The notes under the pieces are model-generated. The model had not been told where the DNA came from and did no database searches. It saw only the letters and a program-made list of their open reading frames with translations. The translations under genes were made by a program, and so were the position numbers. DNA of 64,000 nucleotides from UBA2991 sp965221735 (lineage in GTDB: Bacteria; Chloroflexota; Dehalococcoidia; Tepidiformales; Tepidiformaceae): the NCBI GenBank assembly GCA_965221735.1, contig OZ244910.1, forward strand, positions 310,001 to 374,000, read 5' to 3'. Shown here piece after piece: positions 6,916 to 15,784 of this stretch. Positions within the stretch are counted from its first letter, which is position 1. Each line of letters begins with the position of its first letter.

Positions 6916-9783
6916 CTACTCGTCCTCCGGCAGGAGGACCACCCGGATGTAGTGGTCGGTGGGCAGGTAGCGCCGCGCCGCGGCCGCGATCTGCTCCAGC
7001 GTCAATGCTCCCAACCACTCATCGAAGCGGTTGATCTCGGCCAGCGCCTCTCCATGCTGGAGGGCGGCCTCGATCTCGTCCAGCCAGAAGTCATTGTCCC
7101 GCGCCTGTTCCTTGCGCGCGGTGCGCAGGAGTTCGCGAGCGGTGTCGAGGTAGCGCTGCTCGCCGCCCGAATGCAGCCACGCCAGTTCCACCAGCACCTC
7201 CTCCAGAAGTTCATCCGCACGGTCGGGGTCGCTGCCGAAGAAGATGGAGACCCTGTACTCAGGGTCCGGCAGCTTGCGCGCGACTGTGTCAACGCTGATG
7301 TAGTAGGTGCCGCCCAGCGCTTCGCGCAATCGCTCGTGTAGGCGGATGCCGACGATCTCGCCCAGCACGGCCAGCGTAACGGCCTCCCGTGGGCTCCACG
7401 CCATCTCCCCCGCGAACGCGAGCGCCGTGGTGCTGCGCTGTTCGATGCCGCTGCGCACGACGCGTTCCACGCGCCCGGCAGGCGGGTCGATCCCGACGTC
7501 CCGCCAGCTTTCGGCGCGATCCGTCGCCGGCAGGCTCGCCAGGTACGTCTCGGTCAGGGTACGCAGCTCCTCCCAGTCGAAAGCGCCCACGAAAACGAAG
7601 GTCGCCTCCCCCATGTCGGCGAAGCGTTCGGTGTAGACCGCCGCCGCCCGCTCCGCGTCGAACTCTTCGAACAGATCGAGGGTGAGGGGCCTCCGCCGGA
7701 AGTGATCCTTGCTCAGGGCGGCGTCGAGGGTGTCGAACAGGATGGCGTCGGGCCAGGCGACGTGAGCCTCGACGACGCTGCGCGCCCACGCCTCGAACGT
7801 CGGGGCGTAGCTGCCATCGAAGCGCTGCTCCGTTGCGAGCAGCGTTATGAGCTGGAAGAGAGTCTCCAGGTCCTGTGGGGAGCAGCCCCCGGTGAACCCC
7901 TCGAAGAGATCGTCGATGTACGGGTCCACCCAAACGTCCTTGCCGGCGAGCAGCATCCTGAGGCCCCCGGCGTGTTGGCCGGGCCCGTTCCCGGTCGCCA
8001 GATCGGCGGCGTACAGGGCCGAGACGTAGTCGTCGTCGGGCACCAGTGAGGTCCCGCCCGGGCTGAAGGCGCGGAAGACCACCTCGTCGTTGCGAAAGTC
8101 GGTCTGCCTGGCGACAACCCTGACGCCGTTGGACAGCGTCCACTCCCGCGCCTCGATGGCCGTGTGCCGCTCCTCCGCGACGATGCTCCCGGGGGTCGGG
8201 AGACTCGAGAGAAGCGGCGCGTTGTACGCAGAGTCGTGGTACGGCTCCACCTCGATCGACGGGGCCGCTTCAAGCTGGGCCTGAACCGCCGCGGCCAGCT
8301 CCGGGTCCGTCGCTTCGCCTCCCACGGGGCGTGTCACGAGGATCGAGCTGTTTCGAAGCTCCGTCCACGAGTCCGCCGCTTCGTTGACCTCCGTCAGCGA
8401 GATCTGCGGGAGCAGCGCTCGGGACAGCTCCCACTCGCCTTCGGCGCCGGGGACAGGTGTCCCCCGGAGGAAGTGGGCCCCGTACTGGACGGCCAGCTGG
8501 CTCGAAGCGAGCTGGTCCCGTTCCCGATAGGCGCTCTCAGCCTCGTTCAGCAGGTTGGCCTTCTCCCGGGTCAGCTCGCCGTTGGTGAAGCCGTGTCGCC
8601 GGACGCGCTGCAGCTCCCGCAAGAGCGCCGCCAGGCCCCGTTCGGCGCTATCGGGTTCGACGTTGGCCGTGAAACTGATGGAGTCCAGCGATTCCGTCAG
8701 CGGATAGCGCCCCCCTCCGGCTGCCAGCCAGGGACGGTCGTCTTGCCCGCTCCGCTCGTACAGGCGTGCGTTCAGCATCATGAAGGCGAGCCGCTCCGCC
8801 AGGCCCCGCCGGAACGCAGCCGTGTCGCCATCGGTCGCGGCCGCGACCTTGCGGATGAGGGACACCTGCGTGGCGGGCGCCTCGGGGTCGCTAAACACCT
8901 CGAAGCGGGGAGCGTCGTGCTCGGGAACGTCCAGGCGTGGCCGCTCCGCGGGCGGCGCGGCGGCCCGTTCGCGCGGCGCGGCGCCTTCGGGTGGGGGCGC
9001 GAAGTGGCGCCGCACCTGCTTCTCGATCAGCTCGGGATCGAAGTCGCCCACGGCCACGACGGCCATGAGGTTGGGCCTGTACCAGCGGTCGTAGAACGCC
9101 CGCAGGTCCTCCGCGGAAGCCGTCTCGACCACCTCCGGCAGGCCGATCGGGCTCCGCTCGGCATAGCGCGAGGCCCCGAACAGGAGCGGGTAGTAGCTAT
9201 CCAGCAGCCGTGAGGTGAACCCCTGCCAGAGGCGCCATTCTTCCAGCACCACACCTCTTTCCAGTTCAACCTCGGCCGGGTCGAAGGCGATGGCATAGGC
9301 CCAGTCGCTGAGAATCTGAAAAGCGGCCTCCACGATGGCGGGATCGCCGGTGGGAACCTCCAGCCAGTACACGGTGGCCTCGTGGCTGGTCTGGGCGTTC
9401 AGGTCGGGGCCGAAGGCGCTGCCGAGAGACTGCAGGTAGTCGACGATCTGCTGCTTGGCGAAGCGTTCGGTGCCGTTGAAGGCCATGTGCTCCACGAAGT
9501 GCGCAAGCCCGCGTTCGGCCTCCTCCTCGAGGACGGAGCCAACCTTCACGACCAGAGAGAGGTACGCCCGCCCGCGCGGCTCCTCGTTGCGCCGCACGTA
9601 GTAGGTCAGGCCGTTGCCGAGGGTCCCACGAACGACCGCAGGGTCAAAGGCGAGCGGCGCGCCCGCCTGCGCTTCCGCCGGCACAGGCGTAGCTACCGGC
9701 GAGGGGGAAACCGTGGGCGGTGGATCGGACCCGCAGGCCGCCGCCAGCACAAGCAACACCAGCGCGACGCCAGCGGCTGACAC
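6916..9783 (-). CDS. M16-family zinc metallopeptidase, lipoprotein
   Basis: A 955-residue double-domain M16B (PqqL/insulinase-like) peptidase. A hydrophobic leader ends in a lipobox LAAAC (Cys17), so the mature protein is probably lipid-anchored outside the cytoplasm. The inverted zinc motif HFVEH is at 95-99, and ERGVVLEEW near 175 supplies the third ligand region. A second M16-like half begins around residue 545 (WTLSNGVRVVARQ) and lacks HxxEH, as usual for these two-module enzymes. The GTG start leaves a short leader without basic residues; reading continues upstream in frame through an RK-containing stretch, so the true start may be about 12 codons earlier at a CTG. It ends tail-to-tail with the GyrI-like gene. 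Confidence 0.88.
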   Translation of the reverse strand: MSAAGVALVLLVLAAACGSDPPPTVSPSPVATPVPAEAQAGAPLAFDPAVVRGTLGNGLTYYVRRNEEPRGRAYLSLVVKVGSVLEEEAERGLAHFVEHMAFNGTERFAKQQIVDYLQSLGSAFGPDLNAQTSHEATVYWLEVPTGDPAIVEAAFQILSDWAYAIAFDPAEVELERGVVLEEWRLWQGFTSRLLDSYYPLLFGASRYAERSPIGLPEVVETASAEDLRAFYDRWYRPNLMAVVAVGDFDPELIEKQVRRHFAPPPEGAAPRERAAAPPAERPRLDVPEHDAPRFEVFSDPEAPATQVSLIRKVAAATDGDTAAFRRGLAERLAFMMLNARLYERSGQDDRPWLAAGGGRYPLTESLDSISFTANVEPDSAERGLAALLRELQRVRRHGFTNGELTREKANLLNEAESAYRERDQLASSQLAVQYGAHFLRGTPVPGAEGEWELSRALLPQISLTEVNEAADSWTELRNSSILVTRPVGGEATDPELAAAVQAQLEAAPSIEVEPYHDSAYNAPLLSSLPTPGSIVAEERHTAIEAREWTLSNGVRVVARQTDFRNDEVVFRAFSPGGTSLVPDDDYVSALYAADLATGNGPGQHAGGLRMLLAGKDVWVDPYIDDLFEGFTGGCSPQDLETLFQLITLLATEQRFDGSYAPTFEAWARSVVEAHVAWPDAILFDTLDAALSKDHFRRRPLTLDLFEEFDAERAAAVYTERFADMGEATFVFVGAFDWEELRTLTETYLASLPATDRAESWRDVGIDPPAGRVERVVRSGIEQRSTTALAFAGEMAWSPREAVTLAVLGEIVGIRLHERLREALGGTYYISVDTVARKLPDPEYRVSIFFGSDPDRADELLEEVLVELAWLHSGGEQRYLDTARELLRTARKEQARDNDFWLDEIEAALQHGEALAEINRFDEWLGALTLEQIAAAARRYLPTDHYIRVVLLPEDE

Positions 9784-9827
9784 TACCGTCTTCCGGCCGG
9801 CGCTGGGGTGCGAGGTGAACAGGTGCG

Positions 9828-10100
9828 CTACTCGACGATGGCGGGCTCGGTCGGCTGCTGCTCCGGCTCGACCGCGGGGGCCTCGATCGCCTTGGGCTGC
9901 GGCTCCATGTGCTCCAGCCCGGCGATGCTGAAGCCGAGGTCACCCAGCTCGCAGAGGAAGCTGCAGTAGGTGAGACGCAGGGAACTGGTCGACTTCGAAG
10001 GCACGTAGCGAAGCTCGCAGCGCGTGCAGCGCAGCATCTCCTCGCTGTCGGGGCCGAAGACCGGGGTCGGCGTGGAATCGGGACCAGATGTCTCAACCAT
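9828..10100 (-). CDS. Small zinc-ribbon-like protein
   Basis: A 90-residue acidic protein with one cysteine block, CTRC...YCSFLC, resembling a short zinc ribbon, between a proline-rich N-terminus and a low-complexity PQPKAIEAPAVEPEQQP tail. No known family was recognised. The start is set at ATG 10100 rather than 10142 because TAGAGT lies 10 nt upstream. It precedes the M16 peptidase gene on the same strand (44 nt from its annotated start), so co-transcription is possible. Function unknown; protein or nucleic-acid binding through the ribbon is conceivable. Confidence 0.6.
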   Translation of the reverse strand: MVETSGPDSTPTPVFGPDSEEMLRCTRCELRYVPSKSTSSLRLTYCSFLCELGDLGFSIAGLEHMEPQPKAIEAPAVEPEQQPTEPAIVE

Positions 10101-10239
10101 CGCACTCACCACTCTAACGCTTCCCGGAGCGACCGCAAGCAAGCGCGCCCCGTTCTGAACGCAATCTTGAAGCGGCTCGCCGGGGCTGGTAGCCTCGTAG
10201 GGCTAGAGCCATCCACGCAGCAAGCCTTGGAGGGAGGCG

Positions 10240-11142
10240 ATGCAGCGCCCGCAGTTCTTTTCCCGCCCCATAAAGCGGCCCCTTCCCTGGTATCTCGATG
10301 TGCGCAGGCTGGGCATTGCCTCCGTCGAGATGTTCGGCACGATCGGGGCCCTTTTCGTGTATTTCTTCGTGCGCGGCGGACGGCCCGATGACATCGAGGC
10401 CTCGCTCAGCCGCGGCCTCCAGATCATCGACCTGGAAAAGCGGATAGGGATATTCACGGAACTGCACTGGCAGGAGTTCTTCCTCCCGTACGAACTCCTG
10501 ATGGATATCGCCAACCAGGTCTACGCGTGGGGCCACTACCCCGTCCTCGCGGCCATCGGCACCTGGCTCGCCATCAAGAACCCCTCCCGCTTCCGCTTCG
10601 TGCGCAACGTCATGCTGCTTTCGGGCGTCGTCGGGATCGCGGCCTACTGGCTGTTGCCGACGGCCCCGCCCCGCCTCATCCACCTCTCCGGCATCGACTT
10701 CGGCTTCGTCGACACCGTTCACGGCAGCGCCGACGTGGTCTACCTCCAGCCCGCGCCCTTCGTGAACGACTTCGCCGCCCTCCCGAGCTTCCACTTCGGC
10801 TGGATCGCGCTCGCCTCCGCGGCCATCTGGGTCAATACCACCAACCCCTACTTGCGCGCGCTGGCCGTCGCCATGTCGGTCGTGATGTGGTGGGCCATCG
10901 TCGTCACCGGGAACCACTTCTTCTTCGACATGGTCATCGGCGGCCTGGTCGTCGCCGTCTGCTGGGTCGCGGTGGCCTACCTCGACCGCATCGGTGTGAG
11001 CGCGCGGCTGACGGAGCTCCTGCGCGCTCCCGCCCTGCGCCTCTGGGCGGGACTTCGCGCCCGCCTGCGCCTGCCGCTGGTTGAGCGCCTGCGCAGGCGC
11101 TCCTCGGACCTGCGCTCGCGCTCCATGGACAGGGTGGCGTAG
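10240..11142 (+). CDS. PAP2-superfamily membrane phosphatase/transferase (Aur1-like)
   Basis: A 300-residue polytopic membrane protein of the PAP2 superfamily, closest in layout to the inositolphosphotransferase (Aur1/Ipt1-like) branch. Two catalytic motifs are clear: PSFH at 182-185 and TGNHFFFD with His226 and Asp230, the phosphohistidine nucleophile pair. PTAPPRL just before them also matches this branch. It would remove or transfer a phosphate or phospho-head group on a lipid at the membrane surface. A strong GGAGGGAGGCG ribosome site precedes the ATG. The C-terminus ends in an arginine-rich cytoplasmic tail and lies 10 nt from the next gene, which has its own promoter box inside this gene's end. 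Confidence 0.85.
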   Translation: MQRPQFFSRPIKRPLPWYLDVRRLGIASVEMFGTIGALFVYFFVRGGRPDDIEASLSRGLQIIDLEKRIGIFTELHWQEFFLPYELLMDIANQVYAWGHYPVLAAIGTWLAIKNPSRFRFVRNVMLLSGVVGIAAYWLLPTAPPRLIHLSGIDFGFVDTVHGSADVVYLQPAPFVNDFAALPSFHFGWIALASAAIWVNTTNPYLRALAVAMSVVMWWAIVVTGNHFFFDMVIGGLVVAVCWVAVAYLDRIGVSARLTELLRAPALRLWAGLRARLRLPLVERLRRRSSDLRSRSMDRVA

Positions 11143-11152
11143 CCTCCCGCCC

Positions 11153-11974
11153 GTGCCCGAGCTCGATCGCGGAACCTGGACCCTTGCCTACGATGTCGCC
11201 GGTGCGGCGGACGCCCCCGCCGCCCTCCTCCTGCACGACATCCCCGACGACCGCCGGGTCTGGCGCGCGCTCGCCGCGGACATGGTCGACGACTTTCGCA
11301 CCATCGCGCCCGACCTCCGTGGCTTCGGCGAGAGCGGCCGTCCCCCCGACCCCGCCTCACCCCCAACGATGCGCGACTACGCCGCCGACCTCACGGCCCT
11401 GCTCGATGCCGAGGGCGTGAACGCCTGCGCCGTCATCGGCGCCGGTTTCGGCGCTGAGGTGGCGCTCGAGCTCGCGCTCGATGCCCCCGAGCGCGTCGAG
11501 CTCATCGTCGTCAACGGCGCCCTCCCCGCCGCCGACCACCCCACCTACGACGAGGCGCTCCGCGCCTGCGAAGCCGAGCGCGCCGAGCACGGCCGTCTCG
11601 CAGCGAGGTTCGGCGCGGGACGTGCCGGCGCCGGCGCCGCCATGCCCCTCACGGGCACGTACCTGCGCGCTTCCGCCCGCGAGCGCTACCGGCACACGGA
11701 TGCCGAAGCCTTCGCCGCCGCCCACGAGGCCCGCGCCGGCCGTGACGGCCTTCTCGCGCGGCTCGCCGCGCTTTCCGTCCCTGCTCTCGTGGTCGCGGGC
11801 GAGGAGGACCCGCTGCTCCCCGCCGCGCGCCTCCTCGCCGGCACGCTCCCGGGCGGGCGGCTCGTGACCCTCAACCGCTGTGGCAGGGGTGCGCCTTTCG
11901 TCGCCCCGCGCGCCTTCGAAGGCGCGCTCGGCGCGTTCCTCGGGGATGTTCGCGCGGCCGAGGCGCACGGCTAG
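11153..11974 (+). CDS. Alpha/beta-hydrolase fold protein with degenerate active site
   Basis: A 273-residue alpha/beta-hydrolase fold protein: ALLLHDIPDDRRVW, IAPDLRGFGESGRP, elbow IGAGFGAEVALEL, and acid strand ALVVAGEEDPLLP. The elbow has Gly98 in place of the nucleophile Ser, and the usual C-terminal histidine is not found (the region reads LNRCGRGAPFVAP). Two of the three triad residues are therefore gone, so hydrolysis by the classical mechanism is unlikely. Start GTG 11153 follows TAGCCT by 7 nt and avoids the 60-bp overlap with PAP2 that the longer reading needs. It is the first of three consecutive catalytically degenerate proteins. Confidence 0.8.
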   Translation: MPELDRGTWTLAYDVAGAADAPAALLLHDIPDDRRVWRALAADMVDDFRTIAPDLRGFGESGRPPDPASPPTMRDYAADLTALLDAEGVNACAVIGAGFGAEVALELALDAPERVELIVVNGALPAADHPTYDEALRACEAERAEHGRLAARFGAGRAGAGAAMPLTGTYLRASARERYRHTDAEAFAAAHEARAGRDGLLARLAALSVPALVVAGEEDPLLPAARLLAGTLPGGRLVTLNRCGRGAPFVAPRAFEGALGAFLGDVRAAEAHG

Positions 11975-12046
11975 CGCGCTGCCCGCAGGGAACGGGCTGC
12001 TATACTCGAATTCGCTCCCTACGACTCACCAAGGGGTTGCCAACGC

Positions 12047-12157
12047 ATGAAGCGCATTCTCGCCCTCCTCGTTCTCCTCGCCGTCGCCGCCTCCGTGGTG
12101 GTCGTGATGCGTCGTAGCGCCGGCGTCGACGACTTTCTTGATGAGGATCTCGACTAG
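12047..12157 (+). CDS. 36-residue single-pass membrane peptide
   Basis: A short ORF encodes a two-residue basic start (MKR), a hydrophobic helix (ILALLVLLAVAASVVVVM), basic RR and an acidic tail DDFLDEDLD. This is the layout of a small single-pass membrane protein. An AAGGGG ribosome-like site lies 10 nt before the ATG and a TATACT box at 12001-12006. The TAG stop is followed, in the same reading frame and with no gap, by the ketosynthase-like reading frame. It may be a separate micropeptide whose translation couples to the next gene, or the N-terminal anchor of a longer protein made by readthrough. Confidence 0.55.
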   Translation: MKRILALLVLLAVAASVVVVMRRSAGVDDFLDEDLD

Positions 12158-13339
12158 CTGAGCGACGCGCCGCAGTTCCCAACCGAGCCCCTGCCAGGCC
12201 CCACCGCCGCCCCGGTCATCACGGGCTACGGCGCCGTGACCGCGCACGGCAGCGGCGTCGAGCCGATGTGGGCGGCGCTCGCCGAAGGCCGCTCCCCCGC
12301 CACTGACTGGTCCGCCGACGAAGGCCCCGAGACCTACCGCGCCGGACCCATCCCCGACGACTACCGCCCCCACACCCGCATCCCCCGCAACCTCGTGCAC
12401 TTCCTCGACCGTGGCTCGATGATCGGCCTCGATGCCGCCCTGCAGGCCGTCGAAGCCGCCGGGCTGACGGCCGGCATCGCCGACTCGCGCCGCTTCGCCG
12501 TGGCCGACGGCCTCGCCTTCCGCGCCCCGGGCCAGGCGACGCTCTTCGTGCCGTACGGACAGCTCGTGGCGCGAACGCTGGGCGTTCGCGGCGCCGTCGC
12601 CGGGCTCGCCGGGGCTGAGGCGAGCGGTCTCGCCGCCGTCGCCGAAGCAGCGGCGATCGTCGCCCGCGGAGAGGCCGACGTCGTCGTCGCCGGAGCTGCG
12701 CAGGCGCTGCAGCCGCCCGTGCTCGCGCACCTCGCCCAGCAGGGCCTGATCGCCTCCGGTGACGCCCACCCCCTCGACGCCCACCCCGATGGCTGCATCC
12801 CCGCCGAGGGCGCCGCCTACGTCGTCGTCGAGGCGGAGACGCACGCCCGCGAGCGGGATGCGACCGTGCACGCCCGCATCGCCGCCGCCACCCGCACCTT
12901 CGACCCCCTCGCCGAACCGCTGGAGCCGAGCGACCCGGCCGAGGCGGGCCGCGCGATGCAGGCGGTGTTGGGCGCCGCCGGCTACCTCCAGAACCAGGTC
13001 GACCACGTCGCCTCCTGCGCGGACGGCCGCGCGAACCGCGACGCTTCCGACGCCGTAGGGCTCACGCGCACCTTCGGGCGTCACGTCTACTACGCGAGCG
13101 TGACCGCTCCCGCCGGCGCCCTCGGCCAGACCCTCGCCGCCAGTGGCCCGCTGGCCCTGACCTACGCGCTGGAGGCGATGCGCCGCCAGCAGGTCGCTCC
13201 CGCCGCCGGCTTCCGCGAGCCCCTCGAGCGCTCCGACCTGAGCGTCGTCCGCGGAACCCGCGACGAGCGCCTCGACTGCGTGCTCGTCACGAGCCTGGGC
13301 CTGGGCGGTTCGAACGCGAGCGTCCTCCTGCAGCGCTAG
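12158..13339 (+). CDS. Beta-ketoacyl-synthase-like protein without catalytic triad
   Basis: The reading frame matches FabF/KAS II folds: VITGYGAVTAHGSGVEPMW at the N-terminus, PRNLVHFLDRGSMIGLDAA in the middle, and a C-terminal LGLGGSNASVLLQ. All three catalytic positions are changed: the AGAEASGL stretch has Glu154 where Cys is expected (compare TACASG), and both histidine motifs (HGTGT and GHxxGA) read CADGRAN and APAGALGQ. It may be a chain-length-factor-like partner or an inactive paralog. No ATG/GTG/TTG start keeps the first beta strand; the start given is a CTG directly after the preceding TAG, with GAGGA 10 nt upstream. The first accepted start (GTG 12236) would delete part of the fold. 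Confidence 0.7.
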   Translation: MSDAPQFPTEPLPGPTAAPVITGYGAVTAHGSGVEPMWAALAEGRSPATDWSADEGPETYRAGPIPDDYRPHTRIPRNLVHFLDRGSMIGLDAALQAVEAAGLTAGIADSRRFAVADGLAFRAPGQATLFVPYGQLVARTLGVRGAVAGLAGAEASGLAAVAEAAAIVARGEADVVVAGAAQALQPPVLAHLAQQGLIASGDAHPLDAHPDGCIPAEGAAYVVVEAETHARERDATVHARIAAATRTFDPLAEPLEPSDPAEAGRAMQAVLGAAGYLQNQVDHVASCADGRANRDASDAVGLTRTFGRHVYYASVTAPAGALGQTLAASGPLALTYALEAMRRQQVAPAAGFREPLERSDLSVVRGTRDERLDCVLVTSLGLGGSNASVLLQR

Positions 13340-13389
13340 CTTCCCGCGTTTCCTTCCGCGTTTCCCGCCCAGCCGGTAGCATGCGGTCG

Positions 13390-14013
13390 GTGGAGATCAG
13401 CTGGCTGGGACGTACCTGCTTCCGCCTCCGCGGCCGCGAGGGCGCCGTCCTCACCGACCCCGTGGCCCCCTCGACCGGCTACAGCCTCGGGCGCACGAGC
13501 GCCGAGATCGTCACCCTCAGCCGCAACCAGGACCCCGAGATTAGTCACCACGACGGTGTCCACGGCGACCCGCGCGTGTTCCAGGCCCCGGGCGAATACG
13601 AGGTGCGCGGCATCCTCGTGACGGGCATCCCCATCGCCCGCGAGGACGGCCGCACGATGGCCTTCCACTACGAGATCGACGGCGTCAACATCGTCCACCT
13701 CGGCCTTCCCGACGCCCCGCCCGACGCGACCATCCTCGAGCGCTTCGAGAATGTCGACGTCCTCCTCATGCCCGTGGGCGGTGGTGGTTCGCTCTCCGCT
13801 TCCGTCGCCGCCGACCTGATGCAGCGCATCGACCCGAACATCGTCATCCCCATGAACTACCGCACCGACCTCGACAGCGCCCACCTCGACCCCATCGACC
13901 GCTTCCTCAGCGAGGCCGGCGCCACCCCCGAACCCCGTCCCCGCCTGAGCGTGACGCGCGCATCCATCCCCAGCGAGCTGACGGTCGAAGTGCTGAAGCC
14001 GCGCGGCAGCTAG
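13390..14013 (+). CDS. MBL-fold protein (COG2220-like) lacking metal ligands
   Basis: A 207-residue protein aligning by eye with a metallo-beta-lactamase-like family that begins MEITWLGHSCFRLRG and reads VTVSHDHPGHN, GPGEYE, HLGDLGH, PVGGG and IPMHY. Here those positions are MEISWLGRTCFRLRG, VTLSRNQDPEI, APGEYE, HLGLPDA, PVGGG and IPMNY: the scaffold is kept but the histidine and aspartate metal ligands are replaced. A hydrolase role is therefore doubtful. The GTG at 13390 is chosen over ATG 13381 because it restores the family N-terminus and lies 7 nt after TAGCAT. It follows the degenerate ketosynthase gene by about 50 nt. Confidence 0.78.
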   Translation: MEISWLGRTCFRLRGREGAVLTDPVAPSTGYSLGRTSAEIVTLSRNQDPEISHHDGVHGDPRVFQAPGEYEVRGILVTGIPIAREDGRTMAFHYEIDGVNIVHLGLPDAPPDATILERFENVDVLLMPVGGGGSLSASVAADLMQRIDPNIVIPMNYRTDLDSAHLDPIDRFLSEAGATPEPRPRLSVTRASIPSELTVEVLKPRGS

Positions 14014-14023
14014 CCGCCACTCC

Positions 14024-15589
14024 CTACCGGTCCGCGACGAGCGCTCCGTACGCCTCGGGTACCCGGTCGCGCAGGGCGTGCGTGCCCGGCGCCATGTCCT
14101 TCCAGCGCGCCTGCGAGCGGTTGACCTGCGCCGCCATGGCCATATCCGTGCCCGCCGGCACGGCCGTCAGCGGCGCGCCCGTCGGCGACGTGATCACCCC
14201 GCCCCCGTGCCAGGCGGCGGCCGTGTAGACACGGTTCTCGTCGCTCCGGGCGCGGGCGATTCGCTCGTTCATCGGGTGGTCGCCGAAGCTGGGCCAGGCG
14301 ACCACGTCCGCCCCCTCCAGGGCGAGGCAGCGCGCCACCTCGGGCGCCAGCCCCTCGTCCCCGCAGACCAGCCCCACGTTTCCCGCCTCCGTGCGCGTGA
14401 CCGGAGCCGTCGACTCACCCAGGTCGATCCCGCGCCCGTGCGTGGCCCGGTGCTCGACCGTCTCGTCAGGGGTCACGAGCACCGCCGACTGCTCCATCGT
14501 GCAGCCGTTCGTCGCGACTGCGAAGGCGACAGCGCCGCCGTTCGCCCCCACCGCCTTCTCGACCGAAGGCAGGGCGCCCTGCCACCCTTCGTTCCCCACC
14601 TCGCCCGCGAACACGGTCAGGTCGCAGTCCTGCTCCCGGAGCGCCTCGTACCGCGAGATCACCGCGCCCGTGTCGAACAGGTCGCCCGAACCCGGAACGA
14701 CCGCGATGCGGCGGTTCTCTTCTGCCGGCACCATCGGCTCCTCCAGCAGCGCCCTCGCCGGAGCGTTCTCCCACGGCTCCGTCAGGCGCCCGTACAGGCT
14801 CGGGCGGCGGGGAACGGTCCCCGCCTCCGCCTCCGCCGGGTCGATCGTGTAGGTGACGACCTGGTCGCCCGTGCTCGGCGCCGCCACGCGCGTCTTCCCT
14901 TCCGGGTCGATGACGCAGGAGCGGCCTGCGTAGATGAGCGTGTTGCCCTCCGGCCCCCACTTGTCCGCCGCCGCCACCCAGGCGCCGTTCTCGAACGCGC
15001 GCGCCGGCATCAGGTACTCGCACTGCGTCGTGCTCAGTTGCTCGACGCTGCTCGCCCACGAGACCCACGCCGTCAGGTCGAGGATGACCTCCGCCCCGTT
15101 CACCGCCAGCGACCGCGCGATCTCCGGCTGCCGCCCGTCCGCGCAGATGAGAACCCCGAATCGCGCGAATCCGGCGTCGAACACCGGGAACGCGTCGCCT
15201 CGCCGGAACCAGAAGTTGTCGAAATGCCAGAGGAAGCCCTTGTCGTAGCGCCCCACCATCTCGCCGCTCGGGTCGAAGATGACGCCGCTGTTCGTCAGTG
15301 AGCCGTCCTCGTGCGGGACGGCCATGCCCGCCGCCAGCCAGTAGCCGTAGCGGCGCGCCTTCTCCGCGAAAAGGGCGGTCACCTCGGCGAAGGGCCGCAC
15401 CCCCGGACGGGCGTACGGGTCGGAATCGCGCACGTAGTAGGCGGGGTAGGCGCACTCCGGCAGTGCCACGAGCTGGGCGCCCGCTTCGCCCGCCTCGTCG
15501 AGCGCCCGCAGGAGACCCTGGAGGTTCTCCTCGGCGTCCTCGAGGGCATGGGCGCGGACCTGGCAACAGGCGACGGTGAAGGGTTCCAC
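14024..15589 (-). CDS. Carbon-nitrogen hydrolase with two nitrilase-like domains
   Basis: A 521-residue protein with two tandem nitrilase-superfamily domains. The first has the complete triad Glu45 (LPECAYPAYY), Lys117 (GRYDKGFL) and Cys149 (LICADGRQPE). The second, from about residue 280, has VFAGEVG and GLVCGDEG but Arg where the lysine is expected (ATHGRGIDLG), so it may be structural or regulatory. Such enzymes hydrolyse amides or nitriles. Start GTG 15589 has a CTGGAG ribosome-like site; the open frame continues upstream through the antisense of tRNA-Ser, which is not coding. It converges with the MBL-like gene, leaving a 10-nt gap. Confidence 0.82.
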   Translation of the reverse strand: MEPFTVACCQVRAHALEDAEENLQGLLRALDEAGEAGAQLVALPECAYPAYYVRDSDPYARPGVRPFAEVTALFAEKARRYGYWLAAGMAVPHEDGSLTNSGVIFDPSGEMVGRYDKGFLWHFDNFWFRRGDAFPVFDAGFARFGVLICADGRQPEIARSLAVNGAEVILDLTAWVSWASSVEQLSTTQCEYLMPARAFENGAWVAAADKWGPEGNTLIYAGRSCVIDPEGKTRVAAPSTGDQVVTYTIDPAEAEAGTVPRRPSLYGRLTEPWENAPARALLEEPMVPAEENRRIAVVPGSGDLFDTGAVISRYEALREQDCDLTVFAGEVGNEGWQGALPSVEKAVGANGGAVAFAVATNGCTMEQSAVLVTPDETVEHRATHGRGIDLGESTAPVTRTEAGNVGLVCGDEGLAPEVARCLALEGADVVAWPSFGDHPMNERIARARSDENRVYTAAAWHGGGVITSPTGAPLTAVPAGTDMAMAAQVNRSQARWKDMAPGTHALRDRVPEAYGALVADR

Positions 15590-15644
15590 GGCGGCTCCAG
15601 TCCCGGTTTCGCGCGCACTCCGGGACGTTGCTAGGATCGATCCC

Positions 15645-15732
15645 GGAGAGGTGTCCGAGTGGCTTATGGTACCGTTCTCGAAAAGCGGTGTGCAGCAATG
15701 CACCGGGAGTTCGAATCTCCCCCTCTCCGCCA
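15645..15732 (+). tRNA. tRNA-Ser (anticodon CGA)
   Basis: The 7-bp acceptor GGAGAGG/CCTCTCC, T arm GGGAG-TTCGAAT-CTCCC and a long variable arm identify a class II tRNA. The anticodon stem CCGTT/AGCGG holds loop CTCGAAA, giving anticodon CGA for serine UCG codons. The CCA end is encoded at 15730-15732. The gene lies antisense to the upstream extension of the nitrilase reading frame. Confidence 0.93.
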
Positions 15733-15784
15733 GCCCACCTGATCCACTGAACGATGTCGCGAAGTTTCGTCTCCCCGGTGGCGT

